Assembly: GCA_958295955.1 (NCBI GenBank)
Contig: OY282420.1
Location: 1,564,435 to 1,628,434, forward strand
Source of the DNA: an uncultured Bryobacterales bacterium
GTDB taxonomy: Bacteria > Acidobacteriota > Terriglobia > Bryobacterales > UBA6623
Length of the DNA: 64,000 bases
Direction of reading: 5' to 3'
Positions 26,072 to 37,000 of the stretch are shown piece after piece. The stretch's first letter is position 1. Each line of letters starts with the position of its first letter. A model generated the notes under the pieces. It saw only the letters and a list, made by a program, of their open reading frames with translations, was not told the origin of the DNA and did not search any database. The translations under genes and the position numbers were made by a program.

Positions 26072-26470
26072 GGCGGGCAGAGAACCCTGAAGCCCGTTGC
26101 TGCGTAGTCAAGATTCAAGGCGCCCATGAATCTCCGACTCGGTTCTCTTGCGTGCAAGTCGCTTAAGCTTTCCGTCTGCGCCGCGCTCTTGGTTGCGGCC
26201 GGCGGGGCGCAGCCCGCGTCCGACTGGACGATTGACACGGCCGCGGGAACCGGATTGAGCGAGGAAAGCGGGGGCGGGCTCGGCGGAGACGGCGGCCCGG
26301 CGGTCGAGGCGCGGCTAAGATACCCCTTTGACGTGGCGGTGGACGAAACGGGCAGCCTCTACATTGTCGATACCTGGAATCACCGTATTCGCAAGGTCGA
26401 CTCTGCGGGGATCGTGACCACGGTCGCGGGAAGCGGGACAACCGGGGAAAGCGGCGGCGGGTTCAGCGGG
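26072..26470 (+). repeat. Direct repeat, copy 1 (NHL gene start and upstream region)
   Basis: These 399 bases recur at 30889-31287 with about six mismatches (roughly 98% identity by eye), offset 4,817 bases. The repeat covers 54 bases before the ATG and the first ~115 codons of the NHL-repeat protein. Identity stops abruptly on both sides, which suggests a recent duplication or gene conversion. Confidence 0.9.
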
Positions 26471-26596
26471 AATGGCGTCCCAGCAGCCCAAGCGCAGCGA
26501 AGACTCCCCACTGGCACCGGACGGAGCCAGCAACCTCTATATTGCCGATCGCAATTTCCTAGTTTTAAGGTCTTGACGAGTAGCCAGAATCCGTGA
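26126..26596 (+). pseudogene. Truncated duplicate of NHL-repeat protein gene
   Basis: The first ~115 codons are nearly identical to the intact NHL gene at 30943. They include the signal peptide (CAALLVAAGGAQPA) and the first repeat (GGPAVEARLRYPFDVAVD, IVDTWNHRIRKVD). After base 26470 the sequence diverges, loses frame and ends at 26596. A short NHL-like remnant (ASNLYIADRNF) can be read in another frame around 26525-26560, so an older, larger gene has decayed. The 156-residue product would contain at most one and a half repeats and is unlikely to fold as a propeller. Confidence 0.7.
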
Positions 26597-26635
26597 GACA
26601 AGGCTTGCCGGGGGGAATTACATGCTTGACTTGAC

Positions 26636-26843
26636 TTGACTTCCCTCGCTCCCAAGACAGATACTTATCTCCGCGAGCATTTCTCGGGAATCCGTGAGTC
26701 GGGTTACCCGTTAAATACAAGAGCCTCATAACCGGCAAAGGGTAGCTCCCGGAGCCGAGGCGAATAGGCGGGGACCTCCTCTTTCCGAGAGATGTTCGTA
26801 ATGGCCCGACGCTCTTGTCGGGCCTTGGAAAGAGGAGGAAACC
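26636..26843 (+). promoter_or_regulatory. Promoter plus ~170-nt structured leader that sequesters the ribosome-binding site
   Basis: A TTGAC unit repeats three times at 26626-26641; the last forms TTGACT (26636-26641), 18 bases from GATACT (26660-26665). The predicted transcript would carry a leader of about 170 bases. It contains CGGGTTACCCG (26700-26710), a possible GCCTC/GAGGC stem (26723-26727 with 26757-26761) enclosing GGG-TAGCT-CCC, and then a strong hairpin. In that hairpin CCTCCTCTTTCC (26775-26786) pairs perfectly with GGAAAGAGGAGG (26827-26838), with an inner 8-bp stem (26803-26810 with 26817-26824). The right arm is the Shine-Dalgarno sequence of the gene at 26844, five bases from its ATG. 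This looks like a translational switch. I could not match the upstream part to a known riboswitch class. Confidence 0.65.
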
Positions 26844-27146
26844 ATGACATTTCAATTCAAAACCGCTACGGCGGTAGCCGGAATCAGCGCCGCCCTGCTG
26901 GCCGGTTGGTTGATCGGAGGAGGCTGGAACAGCGTCATTGCGCAAACAAGACCGCCATCCCCCAGATCGAGAACGCCGGTTGCCGTAACTAGAGCGCCGG
27001 CGACGGCCAACTGTTTCGAGATTCCCTTCGATGTTCGATTGAACGGCGGGCCGGCGTTGCTGAACAAATGCACCGGCGACACTTGGAGATTCGACAGTGG
27101 CGGGAGCGGCAGCGCCGGAGAATGGGTCCCCGCCGCGCGGGACTAG
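26844..27146 (+). CDS. Small exported or membrane-anchored protein of unknown function
   Basis: 100 residues. An N-terminal hydrophobic segment (TAVAGISAALLAGWLIGGGW) is followed by a short linker rich in Pro/Arg/Thr and a ~50-residue domain with two cysteines (NCFEIPFDVRLN and NKCTGDTW). The domain looks like a small beta structure that could form one disulfide. A perfect AGGAGG lies five bases before the ATG but is paired in a 12-bp stem of the leader. I do not recognise the family. A possible inverted-repeat element starts just after the stop. Confidence 0.65.
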   Translation: MTFQFKTATAVAGISAALLAGWLIGGGWNSVIAQTRPPSPRSRTPVAVTRAPATANCFEIPFDVRLNGGPALLNKCTGDTWRFDSGGSGSAGEWVPAARD

Positions 27147-27149
27147 AAC

Positions 27150-27271
27150 CTGTCTCAAAATTAAAAACCCTGAACTGGAAGCCAATCGACTATAAGAGCA
27201 ACCCTTTTATTTTCAACACGTTCGATTTTCGCTTCGTAGCTCGAATGTCGCTGAATATGATTTTGAGATAG
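27150..27271. repeat. MITE-like element with imperfect 12-bp terminal inverted repeats
   Basis: CTGTCTCAAAAT at 27150-27161 and ATTTTGAGATAG at 27260-27271 are inverted repeats with one mismatch, bounding a ~122-base AT-rich segment with no gene. CTGTCTCAAAAT-like ends recall IS5-type insertion sequences, so this may be a miniature or remnant element. No clear target duplication was found. Confidence 0.35.
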
Positions 27272-27375
27272 ATTGCAAATAACCTTGCGGTAAGTCATCG
27301 AGAGCAAGACCGGCCTGAGCGTCGAGCGGACCGCGGAATGACTCAACCGGCATCGTCAAATCGCCCTTTACTCGC

Positions 27376-30300
27376 ATGAATGAAATTCGCAAGCGGCGCC
27401 AGCCACTCAAAGTTCCGCAACTGCTGCGCCGCGCAGTCGTTTTCTTGCTTTTGTCGTGTGCTCTGCCGGCACAGTCGGTTTGGGGCCAAGCGGTCGGGCC
27501 GGCGTTCTTCGAAGGCCGACAGCAGCCGAAAGCGGCGCCGGCTCCGCCGCCCAGCTTGGGATTGAGTCTGCCGGCGCCCGCTGCGGCAGTTCTGCCGCCG
27601 TTGGGTCCTAAAGATCTGGAGCGCTTGAAGCCGCAAGCGGGACTGACGCCCGTCGGCGTCCACCGCTCGCTGCCGGAAGGGGCGGTTGCGCTGAGCGTCT
27701 CAGGCGGCGCCGCCAAAACGACGGTCGAGGGAGCGTGGCAAGCGACCGTGGCCGGGCGCCTCTGGCGCCTGCGGGTAACCTCTCCCGGCGCCCGCGTGCT
27801 GCGCATTCACTTTCAGGACTTCGACGTCGGAACGGGCAGCGTCTGGCTTCACGGGGCGGACGGGCAAATCGATGGACCCTACGGCGGCAGGGGGGGCATG
27901 TACGGCGACGGAGACTTCTGGAGCGATATCGTTTTCGGCGACAGCGCAACGATCGAGTATCTGCCCGATCCCGCGGCGGTGTTGACCGCAGAGGCCGCGC
28001 CGTTCCGCATCGCCGCCGTCAGTCATATCTGGAGCGTCCCCGGGTTCACGGGCGACGGTAGTCCGCCTTCCCCGTCCAGCCACCCGAGTCCAGCGCCTTG
28101 CCACCTTGACGCAACCTGCTATTCCGATTGGTCGGATTCATCCAAAGGCGTTGCGCTGATTTTGTTCGAGAGGGACGGCAACACTTTCGGCTGCTCGGGC
28201 GCACTGCTGATCGACAGACCGAGCACCTTTATCCCTTATTTCCTCACCGCCGCCCATTGCATCAATACCGACGCGCAGGCGCGGAGCGCAATTATGCATT
28301 GGCGTTATCAGACGCAAACCTGCAACGGCATTCCGCCCAGTCTATACAGCGTGCCGACAACCCGGGGCGCGCGCCTGCTCACAACCATGGACGGCGGCGT
28401 CTGCACCAACGAAGAGGGTGAAGAAGGAATTTGCACCGACAGAGGCGGCGATGCGGCGCTGCTGCGGCTTGCAGAAGATCCGCCGGGCGGCACTTGGTAT
28501 TTAGGGTGGGATCCGACATCTCAACCTGTCGGCGCGTCAGTCACCGGCATTCATCATCCTGCCTCCTCCTTCAAGCGGATTTCTTTCGGCTCGACCGCAT
28601 GGCAGGAGTATTCTTACCACATAGTCTCCTGGTCGCAAGGCCGCACAGAGCCCGGCTCTTCCGGCTCTCCACTCTTTGAAGGCTTCGACGGGAGCGGAAT
28701 AGTGACTGGAGTGGCCAGTTTCGGAAGGCGGGAAGACGAGCACGAAGATATCTGCCTGACAAACCCGGTCACCGGGTATATGAAATTCAGCGATTTCTAT
28801 CCCCGCATCCAGCAGTTTCTCGAGGGCGAAGACGAAAATCCGCCGCCGACGGTGATCCTGAGGGCGTCGCCCGCTTCGATTGCGCGAGGCGGGAGCGCGA
28901 TCTTGCAGTGGTCGTCGACGAATGCGGCGAGCGCCAGGATCGATCAGGGCATCGGCGCGGTGGCCACGTCGGGTTCGCGGCGCGTGTCCCCGACCGCCAC
29001 GACGACCTACACTATCACCGTAACCAGCGCAGACGGACAGACCGCCACGGATTCGGTAAGAGTTGCCGTCACCGCGCCGCCAACGATAGCCGGCGGGCGG
29101 CTCACGCCCGGGCAGCCCGCCAGATTCCGCCTGGGGCCGGTTGACCGCGCGAGGCTCTTCAATGGGCAGCATTCGTACCGGCTGGAGGTTCCAGCCGACG
29201 CCTCTCGCGTCACCTTCACGCTCGACTCCGTCAACCCCAATGTGAACGTGGACATCTGGGGTCGTTATGGGCAGGACATCACCGCTCCTGACGGCTATGA
29301 CTACGCTTCCACGAGCTCCTCCAGCAATGAGGAGATCGTCATTACCCGTTCTTCCAATCCGCCGCTGCAAGCTGGAACTTACTACGTCTCGTTGGGACTC
29401 TGGGACACGGATGTCGTCGCCCAGGGCACACTCACGGCGACCGTGGAAACCGCTGCTGAGGAGCCGAGGGCCGGCGGGCCGCTTACGCCAGGGCAACCCG
29501 CCAGCTTCCGTCTAGGGCCGGTTGACAACCCGACGATCTTCACCGGAGGCTATTCGTACCGGCTGGAGGTTCCCGACAACGCCTCCCGCGCAACCCTCAT
29601 ACTCAACTCCAACGACCCCGGCGTGGACGTGGATATCTATGTTCGTTTTGGGCAGGACAACGATGTTCAAAATGGGCAGGTTGCCACGGACTACTCCTCC
29701 ACCGGATTGTTCGGCAACGAGCAGATCGTCATTAACCGCTTCTCCGGTCCGCCGCTGCGAGCCGGAATTTACTTCGTCTCGCTGGCGCTCATTGACACGG
29801 GCATCATCGCCGAAGGCGCGCTTACGGCAACACTGCAAATAGATGAATTGCCGCCTGGTCCCCGTATCTCTTCGGGCGGCATCGTGCTCGCCACTGGAAC
29901 CCCCGTCGTGAACCGCATCTCTCCGAACTCTCTCATCTCCGTCTTCGGACAGGATTTCGCGCCGGAAGGCACACAGGCGCTGAGTCCCGTGCTGGACGCC
30001 GCGGGCAGAGTTGCCGCCAATCTCGCCGATACTTGCCTGGAGATCGACGGCCGGCGCGCGCCGCTGTTCGCGGTCTTTCCGCATCAGATCAACGCCCAGA
30101 CCCCGCATGACCTGACGCCGAGGCAGTCCCAAGTCGCGGCGATTCGCGGCTGCGGCACGGAGGACGAACGGCGCGGCGCGGCGGCAACGGTTGCGGTTGC
30201 CGCCGTCTCGCCGGCGTTTTTCAACTTCCCGGTCGACCCCGACGGTCGCAACCCGATCGTGGCGCTGCACGGCGGCGGCCCAACCCTGGTCGGACCGCCC

Positions 30301-30639
30301 GGACTGATTCCCGGCGTCACGTTTACCCCGGCCGAGCCGGGCGAGGTCATCACACTGTTCGGAACCGGTTTCGGGGAGACCGAACTGCAGTTGGAAGTAG
30401 GCCAAATTCCGAGTGGCGCAGCCGCTCTCGCGAGCGATGTCTCGTTTACCTTCGGCGGCATTGCCGTTCCGTCCTGGGATGTGCTCTACGCGGGAGTAGC
30501 GCCCTGCTGCGCGGGCCTCTACCAGTTCACGGCGCGCCTGCCGCCCATCGTCCCGGACGGCAACGCGCCCGTCACCGCAACCGTGCAGGGCGTTACGACC
30601 CCCGAGGGGCCTTTCCTCACCGTCCGCCGCCGGCAGTGA
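27376..30639 (+). CDS. Secreted trypsin-like serine protease with Ig-like, two pre-peptidase and TIGR03437-like C-terminal domains
   Basis: 1,087 residues with an N-terminal signal segment (LLRRAVVFLLLSCALPAQS). The protease domain spans about 220-480, with the triad LTAAHC (His ~294), GGDAALLRL (Asp ~357) and GSSGSPLFEG (Ser ~428). Many cysteines and the order of motifs resemble the lysyl-endopeptidase (Achromobacter protease I) group. Next come an Ig/PKD-like domain (~490-570), two copies of a ~125-residue pre-peptidase C-terminal domain each starting PGQPA-FRLGPVD, and a C-terminal domain (~832-1085) with NRISPNSLISVFGQDF and PLFAVFPHQINAQTP. The last is characteristic of Solibacter-like secreted proteins. 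It lies between the two copies of the NHL duplication. Confidence 0.85.
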   Translation: MNEIRKRRQPLKVPQLLRRAVVFLLLSCALPAQSVWGQAVGPAFFEGRQQPKAAPAPPPSLGLSLPAPAAAVLPPLGPKDLERLKPQAGLTPVGVHRSLPEGAVALSVSGGAAKTTVEGAWQATVAGRLWRLRVTSPGARVLRIHFQDFDVGTGSVWLHGADGQIDGPYGGRGGMYGDGDFWSDIVFGDSATIEYLPDPAAVLTAEAAPFRIAAVSHIWSVPGFTGDGSPPSPSSHPSPAPCHLDATCYSDWSDSSKGVALILFERDGNTFGCSGALLIDRPSTFIPYFLTAAHCINTDAQARSAIMHWRYQTQTCNGIPPSLYSVPTTRGARLLTTMDGGVCTNEEGEEGICTDRGGDAALLRLAEDPPGGTWYLGWDPTSQPVGASVTGIHHPASSFKRISFGSTAWQEYSYHIVSWSQGRTEPGSSGSPLFEGFDGSGIVTGVASFGRREDEHEDICLTNPVTGYMKFSDFYPRIQQFLEGEDENPPPTVILRASPASIARGGSAILQWSSTNAASARIDQGIGAVATSGSRRVSPTATTTYTITVTSADGQTATDSVRVAVTAPPTIAGGRLTPGQPARFRLGPVDRARLFNGQHSYRLEVPADASRVTFTLDSVNPNVNVDIWGRYGQDITAPDGYDYASTSSSSNEEIVITRSSNPPLQAGTYYVSLGLWDTDVVAQGTLTATVETAAEEPRAGGPLTPGQPASFRLGPVDNPTIFTGGYSYRLEVPDNASRATLILNSNDPGVDVDIYVRFGQDNDVQNGQVATDYSSTGLFGNEQIVINRFSGPPLRAGIYFVSLALIDTGIIAEGALTATLQIDELPPGPRISSGGIVLATGTPVVNRISPNSLISVFGQDFAPEGTQALSPVLDAAGRVAANLADTCLEIDGRRAPLFAVFPHQINAQTPHDLTPRQSQVAAIRGCGTEDERRGAAATVAVAAVSPAFFNFPVDPDGRNPIVALHGGGPTLVGPPGLIPGVTFTPAEPGEVITLFGTGFGETELQLEVGQIPSGAAALASDVSFTFGGIAVPSWDVLYAGVAPCCAGLYQFTARLPPIVPDGNAPVTATVQGVTTPEGPFLTVRRRQ

Positions 30640-30942
30640 GGCCGCGGCACCGAGCGCAAGCTCGCCCGGCCGCCTGGAGTTGCGCGCCGGCGCGAAGCTG
30701 CGCTTCGACGGTTTCCGCGAAGGATTGGGCGGCGCATGAGTCGTCGCCGGCGCCCTGCAGCGGCTCGCGCCGGAGGGCTACGCCACGCTGGTCGAGGCCG
30801 CCGCAGGCGCCTGAAAAATCGCAAATATTCCGGGGGCGGACGGCGTTTCGTTTTATGTGAAATTTCGTTGCATTTTATTTTTTGGGGAGGCGGGCAGAGA
30901 ACCCTGAAGCCCGTTGCTGCGTAGTCAAGATTCAAGGCGCCC
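30640..30942. other. Intergenic region with a decayed coding remnant and repeat copy 2 start
   Basis: About 303 bases with no intact gene. From about 30659 one frame reads GRLELRAGAKLRFDGFREG, a stop, then VVAGALQRLAPEGYATLVEAAAGA and another stop, with the amino-acid and GC pattern of real coding sequence. It looks like a relic of an unidentified gene. From 30830 the sequence turns AT-rich (poly-T patches), then the NHL direct repeat begins at 30889. Confidence 0.4.
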
Positions 30943-31287
30943 ATGAATCTCCGACTCGGTTCTCTTGCATGCAAGCTGCTTAAGCTTTCCTTCTGCGCCG
31001 CGCTCTTGGTTGCGGCCGGCGGGGCGCAGCCCGCGTCCGACTGGACAATTGACACGGCCGCGGGAACCGGATTGAGCGAGGAAAGCGGGGGCGGGCTCGG
31101 CGGAGACGGCGGCCCGGCGGTCGAGGCGCGGCTAAGATACCCCTTTGACGTGGCGGTGGACGAAACGGGCAGCCTCTACATTGTCGATACCTGGAATCAC
31201 CGTATTCGCAAGGTCGACTCTGCGGGGATCGTGACCACGGTTGCGGGAAGCGGGACAACCGGGGAAAGCGGCGGCGGGTTCAGCGGG
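30889..31287 (+). repeat. Direct repeat, copy 2 (intact NHL gene)
   Basis: Near-identical partner of 26072-26470. In this copy the reading frame continues into the full NHL protein, so copy 1 appears to be the truncated duplicate. Confidence 0.9.
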
Positions 31288-32142
31288 GACGGCGGCCCGG
31301 CGGTCGAGGCGCAGCTACGCTTCCCCGGCGGCGCGGCGTTGGACGGGTCAGGCAGCCTCTACATTGTCGATACCTGGAATCACCGTATTCGCAAGGTCGA
31401 TTCTGCGGGGATCGTGACCACAATTGCGGGAAGCGGGACGACCGGGGAAGGCGGAGGCGGGTTCGGCGGGGATGGCGGACCCGCGGTCGAGGCGCGGCTA
31501 AGATACCCCTATGGCGTGACGGTGGACGAAACGGGCAACCTCTACATTGCCGATACCTGGAATCACCGCATTCGCAAGGTCGACTCTGCGGGGATCGTGA
31601 CCACAATTGCGGGAAGCGGGACGGAAGGGTACGGCGGGGACGGCGGACCGGCAGTTCGGGCGCAGCTAAGCCATCCTCAAGGCGTGGCGTTGGACGGGTC
31701 CGGCAACCTCTACATTGCCGATGCCTGGAATCACCGCATTCGCAAGGTTGACTCTGCGGGGATCGTAACCACGATTGCAGGGGGCGGGACGCCCGGGGGC
31801 GGCAGAGGAAGATTCGGCAGGGACAGCGGCTTGGCGGTGCGGGCGCGGCTAAAATATCCCCAAGGCATGGCTCTGGACGCAGCGGGCAACCTCTACTTCG
31901 CCGATATCGGCAACCATCGCATTCGCAAGGTCGATGCATCGGGAATCATGCGCACAATCGCAGGAACCGGAGGAGCGTACGGGGGATTCGGCGGGGACGG
32001 CGGACCGGCGCTCCAAGCGATGCTGTTCAGCCCCCGAGGCATGGCGGCGGACAAAGCGGGCAACCTCTACATTGCCGATATCGGCAACCACCGCATCCGC
32101 CGCTTGACGCCGCCTCCCGGGAACGTTCCCCTGATTTTTTGA
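30943..32142 (+). CDS. Exported NHL-repeat beta-propeller protein
   Basis: 399 residues. A signal peptide ending near AAGGAQPA is followed by six NHL repeats of about 56 residues. Each has a glycine-rich loop (GxGGDGGPAV-ARL), a beta strand (YPxGVAVDxxGNLYIADxWNHRIRKVDSAGIVTTIAGSG broken over positions) and high DNA-level similarity, so the array expanded by tandem duplication. It would form a six-bladed extracytoplasmic propeller for binding proteins, glycans or small molecules. The last repeat ends in RIRRLTPPPGNVPLIF. Solibacter-like genomes carry many such proteins of unknown target. The first 115 codons are duplicated at 26126. Confidence 0.85.
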   Translation: MNLRLGSLACKLLKLSFCAALLVAAGGAQPASDWTIDTAAGTGLSEESGGGLGGDGGPAVEARLRYPFDVAVDETGSLYIVDTWNHRIRKVDSAGIVTTVAGSGTTGESGGGFSGDGGPAVEAQLRFPGGAALDGSGSLYIVDTWNHRIRKVDSAGIVTTIAGSGTTGEGGGGFGGDGGPAVEARLRYPYGVTVDETGNLYIADTWNHRIRKVDSAGIVTTIAGSGTEGYGGDGGPAVRAQLSHPQGVALDGSGNLYIADAWNHRIRKVDSAGIVTTIAGGGTPGGGRGRFGRDSGLAVRARLKYPQGMALDAAGNLYFADIGNHRIRKVDASGIMRTIAGTGGAYGGFGGDGGPALQAMLFSPRGMAADKAGNLYIADIGNHRIRRLTPPPGNVPLIF

Positions 32143-32230
32143 GCGGGGCCGCGCCCGCCGCCTTGCCCGCAACATCGAACCGTCGGCGCCTCAAGCGCAG
32201 CCGCGGCGATTGAATTAGTACCCTGAGTAA

Positions 32231-34675
<2,445 letters not shown>

Positions 34676-34768
34676 GATTGCCGGCGCCGCGGGCGCGAGC
34701 CGCCCCGATCGGTTTAGACTGATAGGGACAACTCCGGCAGCCCGGGGCTGCTTCGTTTCGATCCCGCG

Positions 34769-35215
34769 ATGAAAACTTGGCGGCGTTATTGGTTGTTTCA
34801 GATTCCGGGCATCGCGGTCGCCGCCGCGCTGCTCGCAATCGCGGCGTCCTGGTTCGGTCTGCCGGCCTGGACTTGCGGCGCAATTCTCGCCGCGTGGATC
34901 GCCAAAGACGCGCTGCTCTATCCGTTCTTGAAGCGCGCGTACGAAACCGGAGCCGCCATCGGCGCCGAGCGGCTGGTCGGCTCGACCGGAGTAGCGGCGC
35001 AAGCCCTCGACCCGCAGGGCTACGTCAAGGTCGGCGCCGAGCTTTGGCGGGCGCGCAGCGCGTCGCGCATCCGCGCGGGCGAGTCTGTCAGCGTTGCCGG
35101 AGTCTCCGGATCGGAAGCGCTGGTGCTCATCGTCGAATCGGCCGCGCCGCCGCGCGGGGCCGCGAGCCGCGAGTCGAAAAGCCCCGTGACCGGTGCGCCT
35201 AAAATAGAAGCATGA
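34769..35215 (+). CDS. NfeD-like membrane protein
   Basis: 148 residues. Two hydrophobic helices occupy residues ~9-55 (IPGIAVAAALLAIAASWF, AAWIAKDALLYPFL). They are followed by a small OB-fold-like domain (LVGSTGVAAQALDPQGYVKVG, LWRARS, IRAGESVSVAGVSG) that matches the NfeD C-terminal domain. NfeD proteins usually pair with stomatin-like proteins or membrane proteases in membrane quality control, but no stomatin gene is nearby. It overlaps the bacterioferritin gene by 4 bases (ATGA). The tail encodes SRESKS within a GAGTCG-type repeat also found at 38409. Confidence 0.7.
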   Translation: MKTWRRYWLFQIPGIAVAAALLAIAASWFGLPAWTCGAILAAWIAKDALLYPFLKRAYETGAAIGAERLVGSTGVAAQALDPQGYVKVGAELWRARSASRIRAGESVSVAGVSGSEALVLIVESAAPPRGAASRESKSPVTGAPKIEA

Positions 35216-35682
35216 AAGGCGACCCGAAGGTCCTCGAAGCGCTCAAAGACGTTCTCAAGTCAGAGTTGACGGCCATCAACCAATCGTTTCTGCACGCCCG
35301 CATGTGTACGGACTGGGGCTACGCGGGACTGGGGCGCAAGATACGCAAGGAATCCATCGTCAAGATGGAGCATGCGGAAAAGCTCATCGACCGCATCCTG
35401 TTTCTGGAATCGATGCCGAACCTGAGCGACATATTTCCGCTGCGCATCGGCAGGAACGTCGGCCGGATGCACGAAAACGACCTGGCGATCGGCAGCGAGA
35501 TCGCCGCGCGCGCGAACAAGGGCGTGGAGACGGCCGCGGCGCGCTCCGACGACACCTCGCGCGAGTTGCTCGAGAGCATCCTCACCACCGAGGAAGAATA
35601 CATCGACTGGGTCGAGGCGCAGCTTCAGATCATCGAAGACGCCGGCCTGGGATTGTACCTGGCGCAGCAGATGCGGCGTTAG
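35212..35682 (+). CDS. bfr: Bacterioferritin-family subunit lacking most ferroxidase ligands
   Basis: 156 residues, aligned without gaps to E. coli Bfr (MKGDPKVLEAL..., AINQSFLHARM, RILFLESMPNL, EEEYIDWVE). Bfr stores iron as a 24-mer with haem bound between subunits by Met52, and Met52 is kept here (KMEHAE). Of the di-iron ligands, E18, H54 and E127 remain, but E51 is K, E94 is G and H130 is Y; the inner-surface H46 and D50 are also replaced. So this subunit probably binds haem but cannot oxidise iron on its own, like the haem-only partner of heteropolymeric bacterioferritins. It is coupled to the NfeD-like gene. TAAAAT at 35200-35205 could give an internal leaderless transcript. Confidence 0.85.
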   Translation: MKGDPKVLEALKDVLKSELTAINQSFLHARMCTDWGYAGLGRKIRKESIVKMEHAEKLIDRILFLESMPNLSDIFPLRIGRNVGRMHENDLAIGSEIAARANKGVETAAARSDDTSRELLESILTTEEEYIDWVEAQLQIIEDAGLGLYLAQQMRR

Positions 35683-35724
35683 CGTCGCGCCCGAGGCGCG
35701 GTTTCCGTTATCCTGTTACCCACT

Positions 35725-36978
35725 TTGGCGTCCGCATCTCATTACGCCTTCGCGAGCGAACGCTACGCGCGGCTCGGCGTCGATACCGGCGCGGCGCTGG
35801 AGAAGCTGGCGCAAATTCCCATTTCCCTGCACTGCTGGCAAGGCGACGACATCGCCGGGTTCGAAGGCCGCGGCGGAGACGTGGGCGGCGGCCTCGCCGT
35901 TACCGGGAGCTACCCGGGGCGCGCCCGGACGCCGGACGAGTTGCGCGCCGACATGGACAAGGCGTTGTCGCTGATTCCGGGCCGGCACAGGGTCAACCTG
36001 CACGCCTGCTACGCCGAGACCGGCGGGCGCAAGGTCGAACGCAACGAGCTGGAGCCGGAGCACTTCGCGAACTGGCTCGACTGGGCGCAGCGCGGCGGCT
36101 TGGCCGTGGATTTCAACCCGACTTATTTCGCGCACCCGATGGCCGACGACGGCTTCACGCTGGCGCACCCCGACGCCGGCATCCGCCGGTTCTGGATCGA
36201 GCACGGCCGGGCGTGCCGCCGTATCGGCGCTTTTTTCGGGCGGGGGACGGGGTCGCCGTGTATCACCAACGTATGGATACCCGACGGCTACAAAGACCTT
36301 CCCGCGGACCGCAAGACTCCGCGAGAGCGTCTGACCGCCGCGCTCGACGAGCTTTTCTCGGAACCGCTCGCCCCGCAGCATAATCTCGACGCCGTGGAAT
36401 GCAAGCTGTTCGGCCTGGGGTCGGAAAGCTACGTCGTCGGCTCGCACGAGTTCTATCTGGGCTACGCCATCTCGCGGAAGAAAGTGCTTTGCCTCGACTC
36501 CGGGCATTTCCATCCCACCGAAACGATCTCCGATAAAATTTCCGCCGTGCTGCCCTGGGTCGAGCGCCTCCTGCTCCACGTCAGCCGCGGCGTGCGCTGG
36601 GACAGCGATCACGTGGTCATCTTCTCCGACGAGTTGCGGGCCATTGCAACGGAGCTTGCGCGCGGCGATTACTTCCCGCGGGTTCACATCGGACTCGATT
36701 TTTTCGATGCATCCATCAATCGAGTCGCGGCCTGGGTCATCGGCGCGCGGGCGACGCTCAAGGCATTGCTGCAAGCCTTGCTGGAACCCGCCGCCAAGCT
36801 GCGGGAAATGGAATTGTCGGGCGACTTCAGCGGACGCCTGGCGCTGCAGGAAGAGCTCAAGTCGCTGCCTTTCGGGGCGGTCTGGGATACCTGCTGCGAG
36901 CGAAACGGCGTTCCCCAAGGCATCGCCTGGCTGGACGAGATCCGGCGTTACGAAACCGAGGTCTTGAGCCGGCGCTAG
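35725..36978 (+). CDS. rhaA: L-rhamnose isomerase
   Basis: 417 residues from the TTG at 35725. It interconverts L-rhamnose and L-rhamnulose, upstream of rhamnulokinase. Family segments are present: [15 protein letters not shown], the NLHACYAET stretch, [10 protein letters not shown], and the metal-binding region [23 protein letters not shown] and [11 protein letters not shown] with SSRG-like [14 protein letters not shown]. Acid and histidine metal ligands look intact. It is followed 22 bases later by an NCS1-like permease gene, which may share its transcript. The kinase rhaB is at 6018-7469. No rhaD aldolase or rhaS/R regulator is seen in the window. Confidence 0.93.
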   Translation: MASASHYAFASERYARLGVDTGAALEKLAQIPISLHCWQGDDIAGFEGRGGDVGGGLAVTGSYPGRARTPDELRADMDKALSLIPGRHRVNLHACYAETGGRKVERNELEPEHFANWLDWAQRGGLAVDFNPTYFAHPMADDGFTLAHPDAGIRRFWIEHGRACRRIGAFFGRGTGSPCITNVWIPDGYKDLPADRKTPRERLTAALDELFSEPLAPQHNLDAVECKLFGLGSESYVVGSHEFYLGYAISRKKVLCLDSGHFHPTETISDKISAVLPWVERLLLHVSRGVRWDSDHVVIFSDELRAIATELARGDYFPRVHIGLDFFDASINRVAAWVIGARATLKALLQALLEPAAKLREMELSGDFSGRLALQEELKSLPFGAVWDTCCERNGVPQGIAWLDEIRRYETEVLSRR

Positions 36979-37000
36979 CCTCGGCTCGCAAGAGAGCATC

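Noticed and set aside
26690-26772. c-di-GMP-I (GEMM) riboswitch in the leader
   Set aside because: GGCAAA is present, but the second core (GACGCAAAGC) and the tetraloop-receptor pattern are missing, so I do not assign this class.
26565-27185. 206-residue minus-strand frame across the leader and small gene
   Set aside because: No ribosome-binding site or homology; it crosses a promoter and a structured leader and is opposite a gene with a strong SD.
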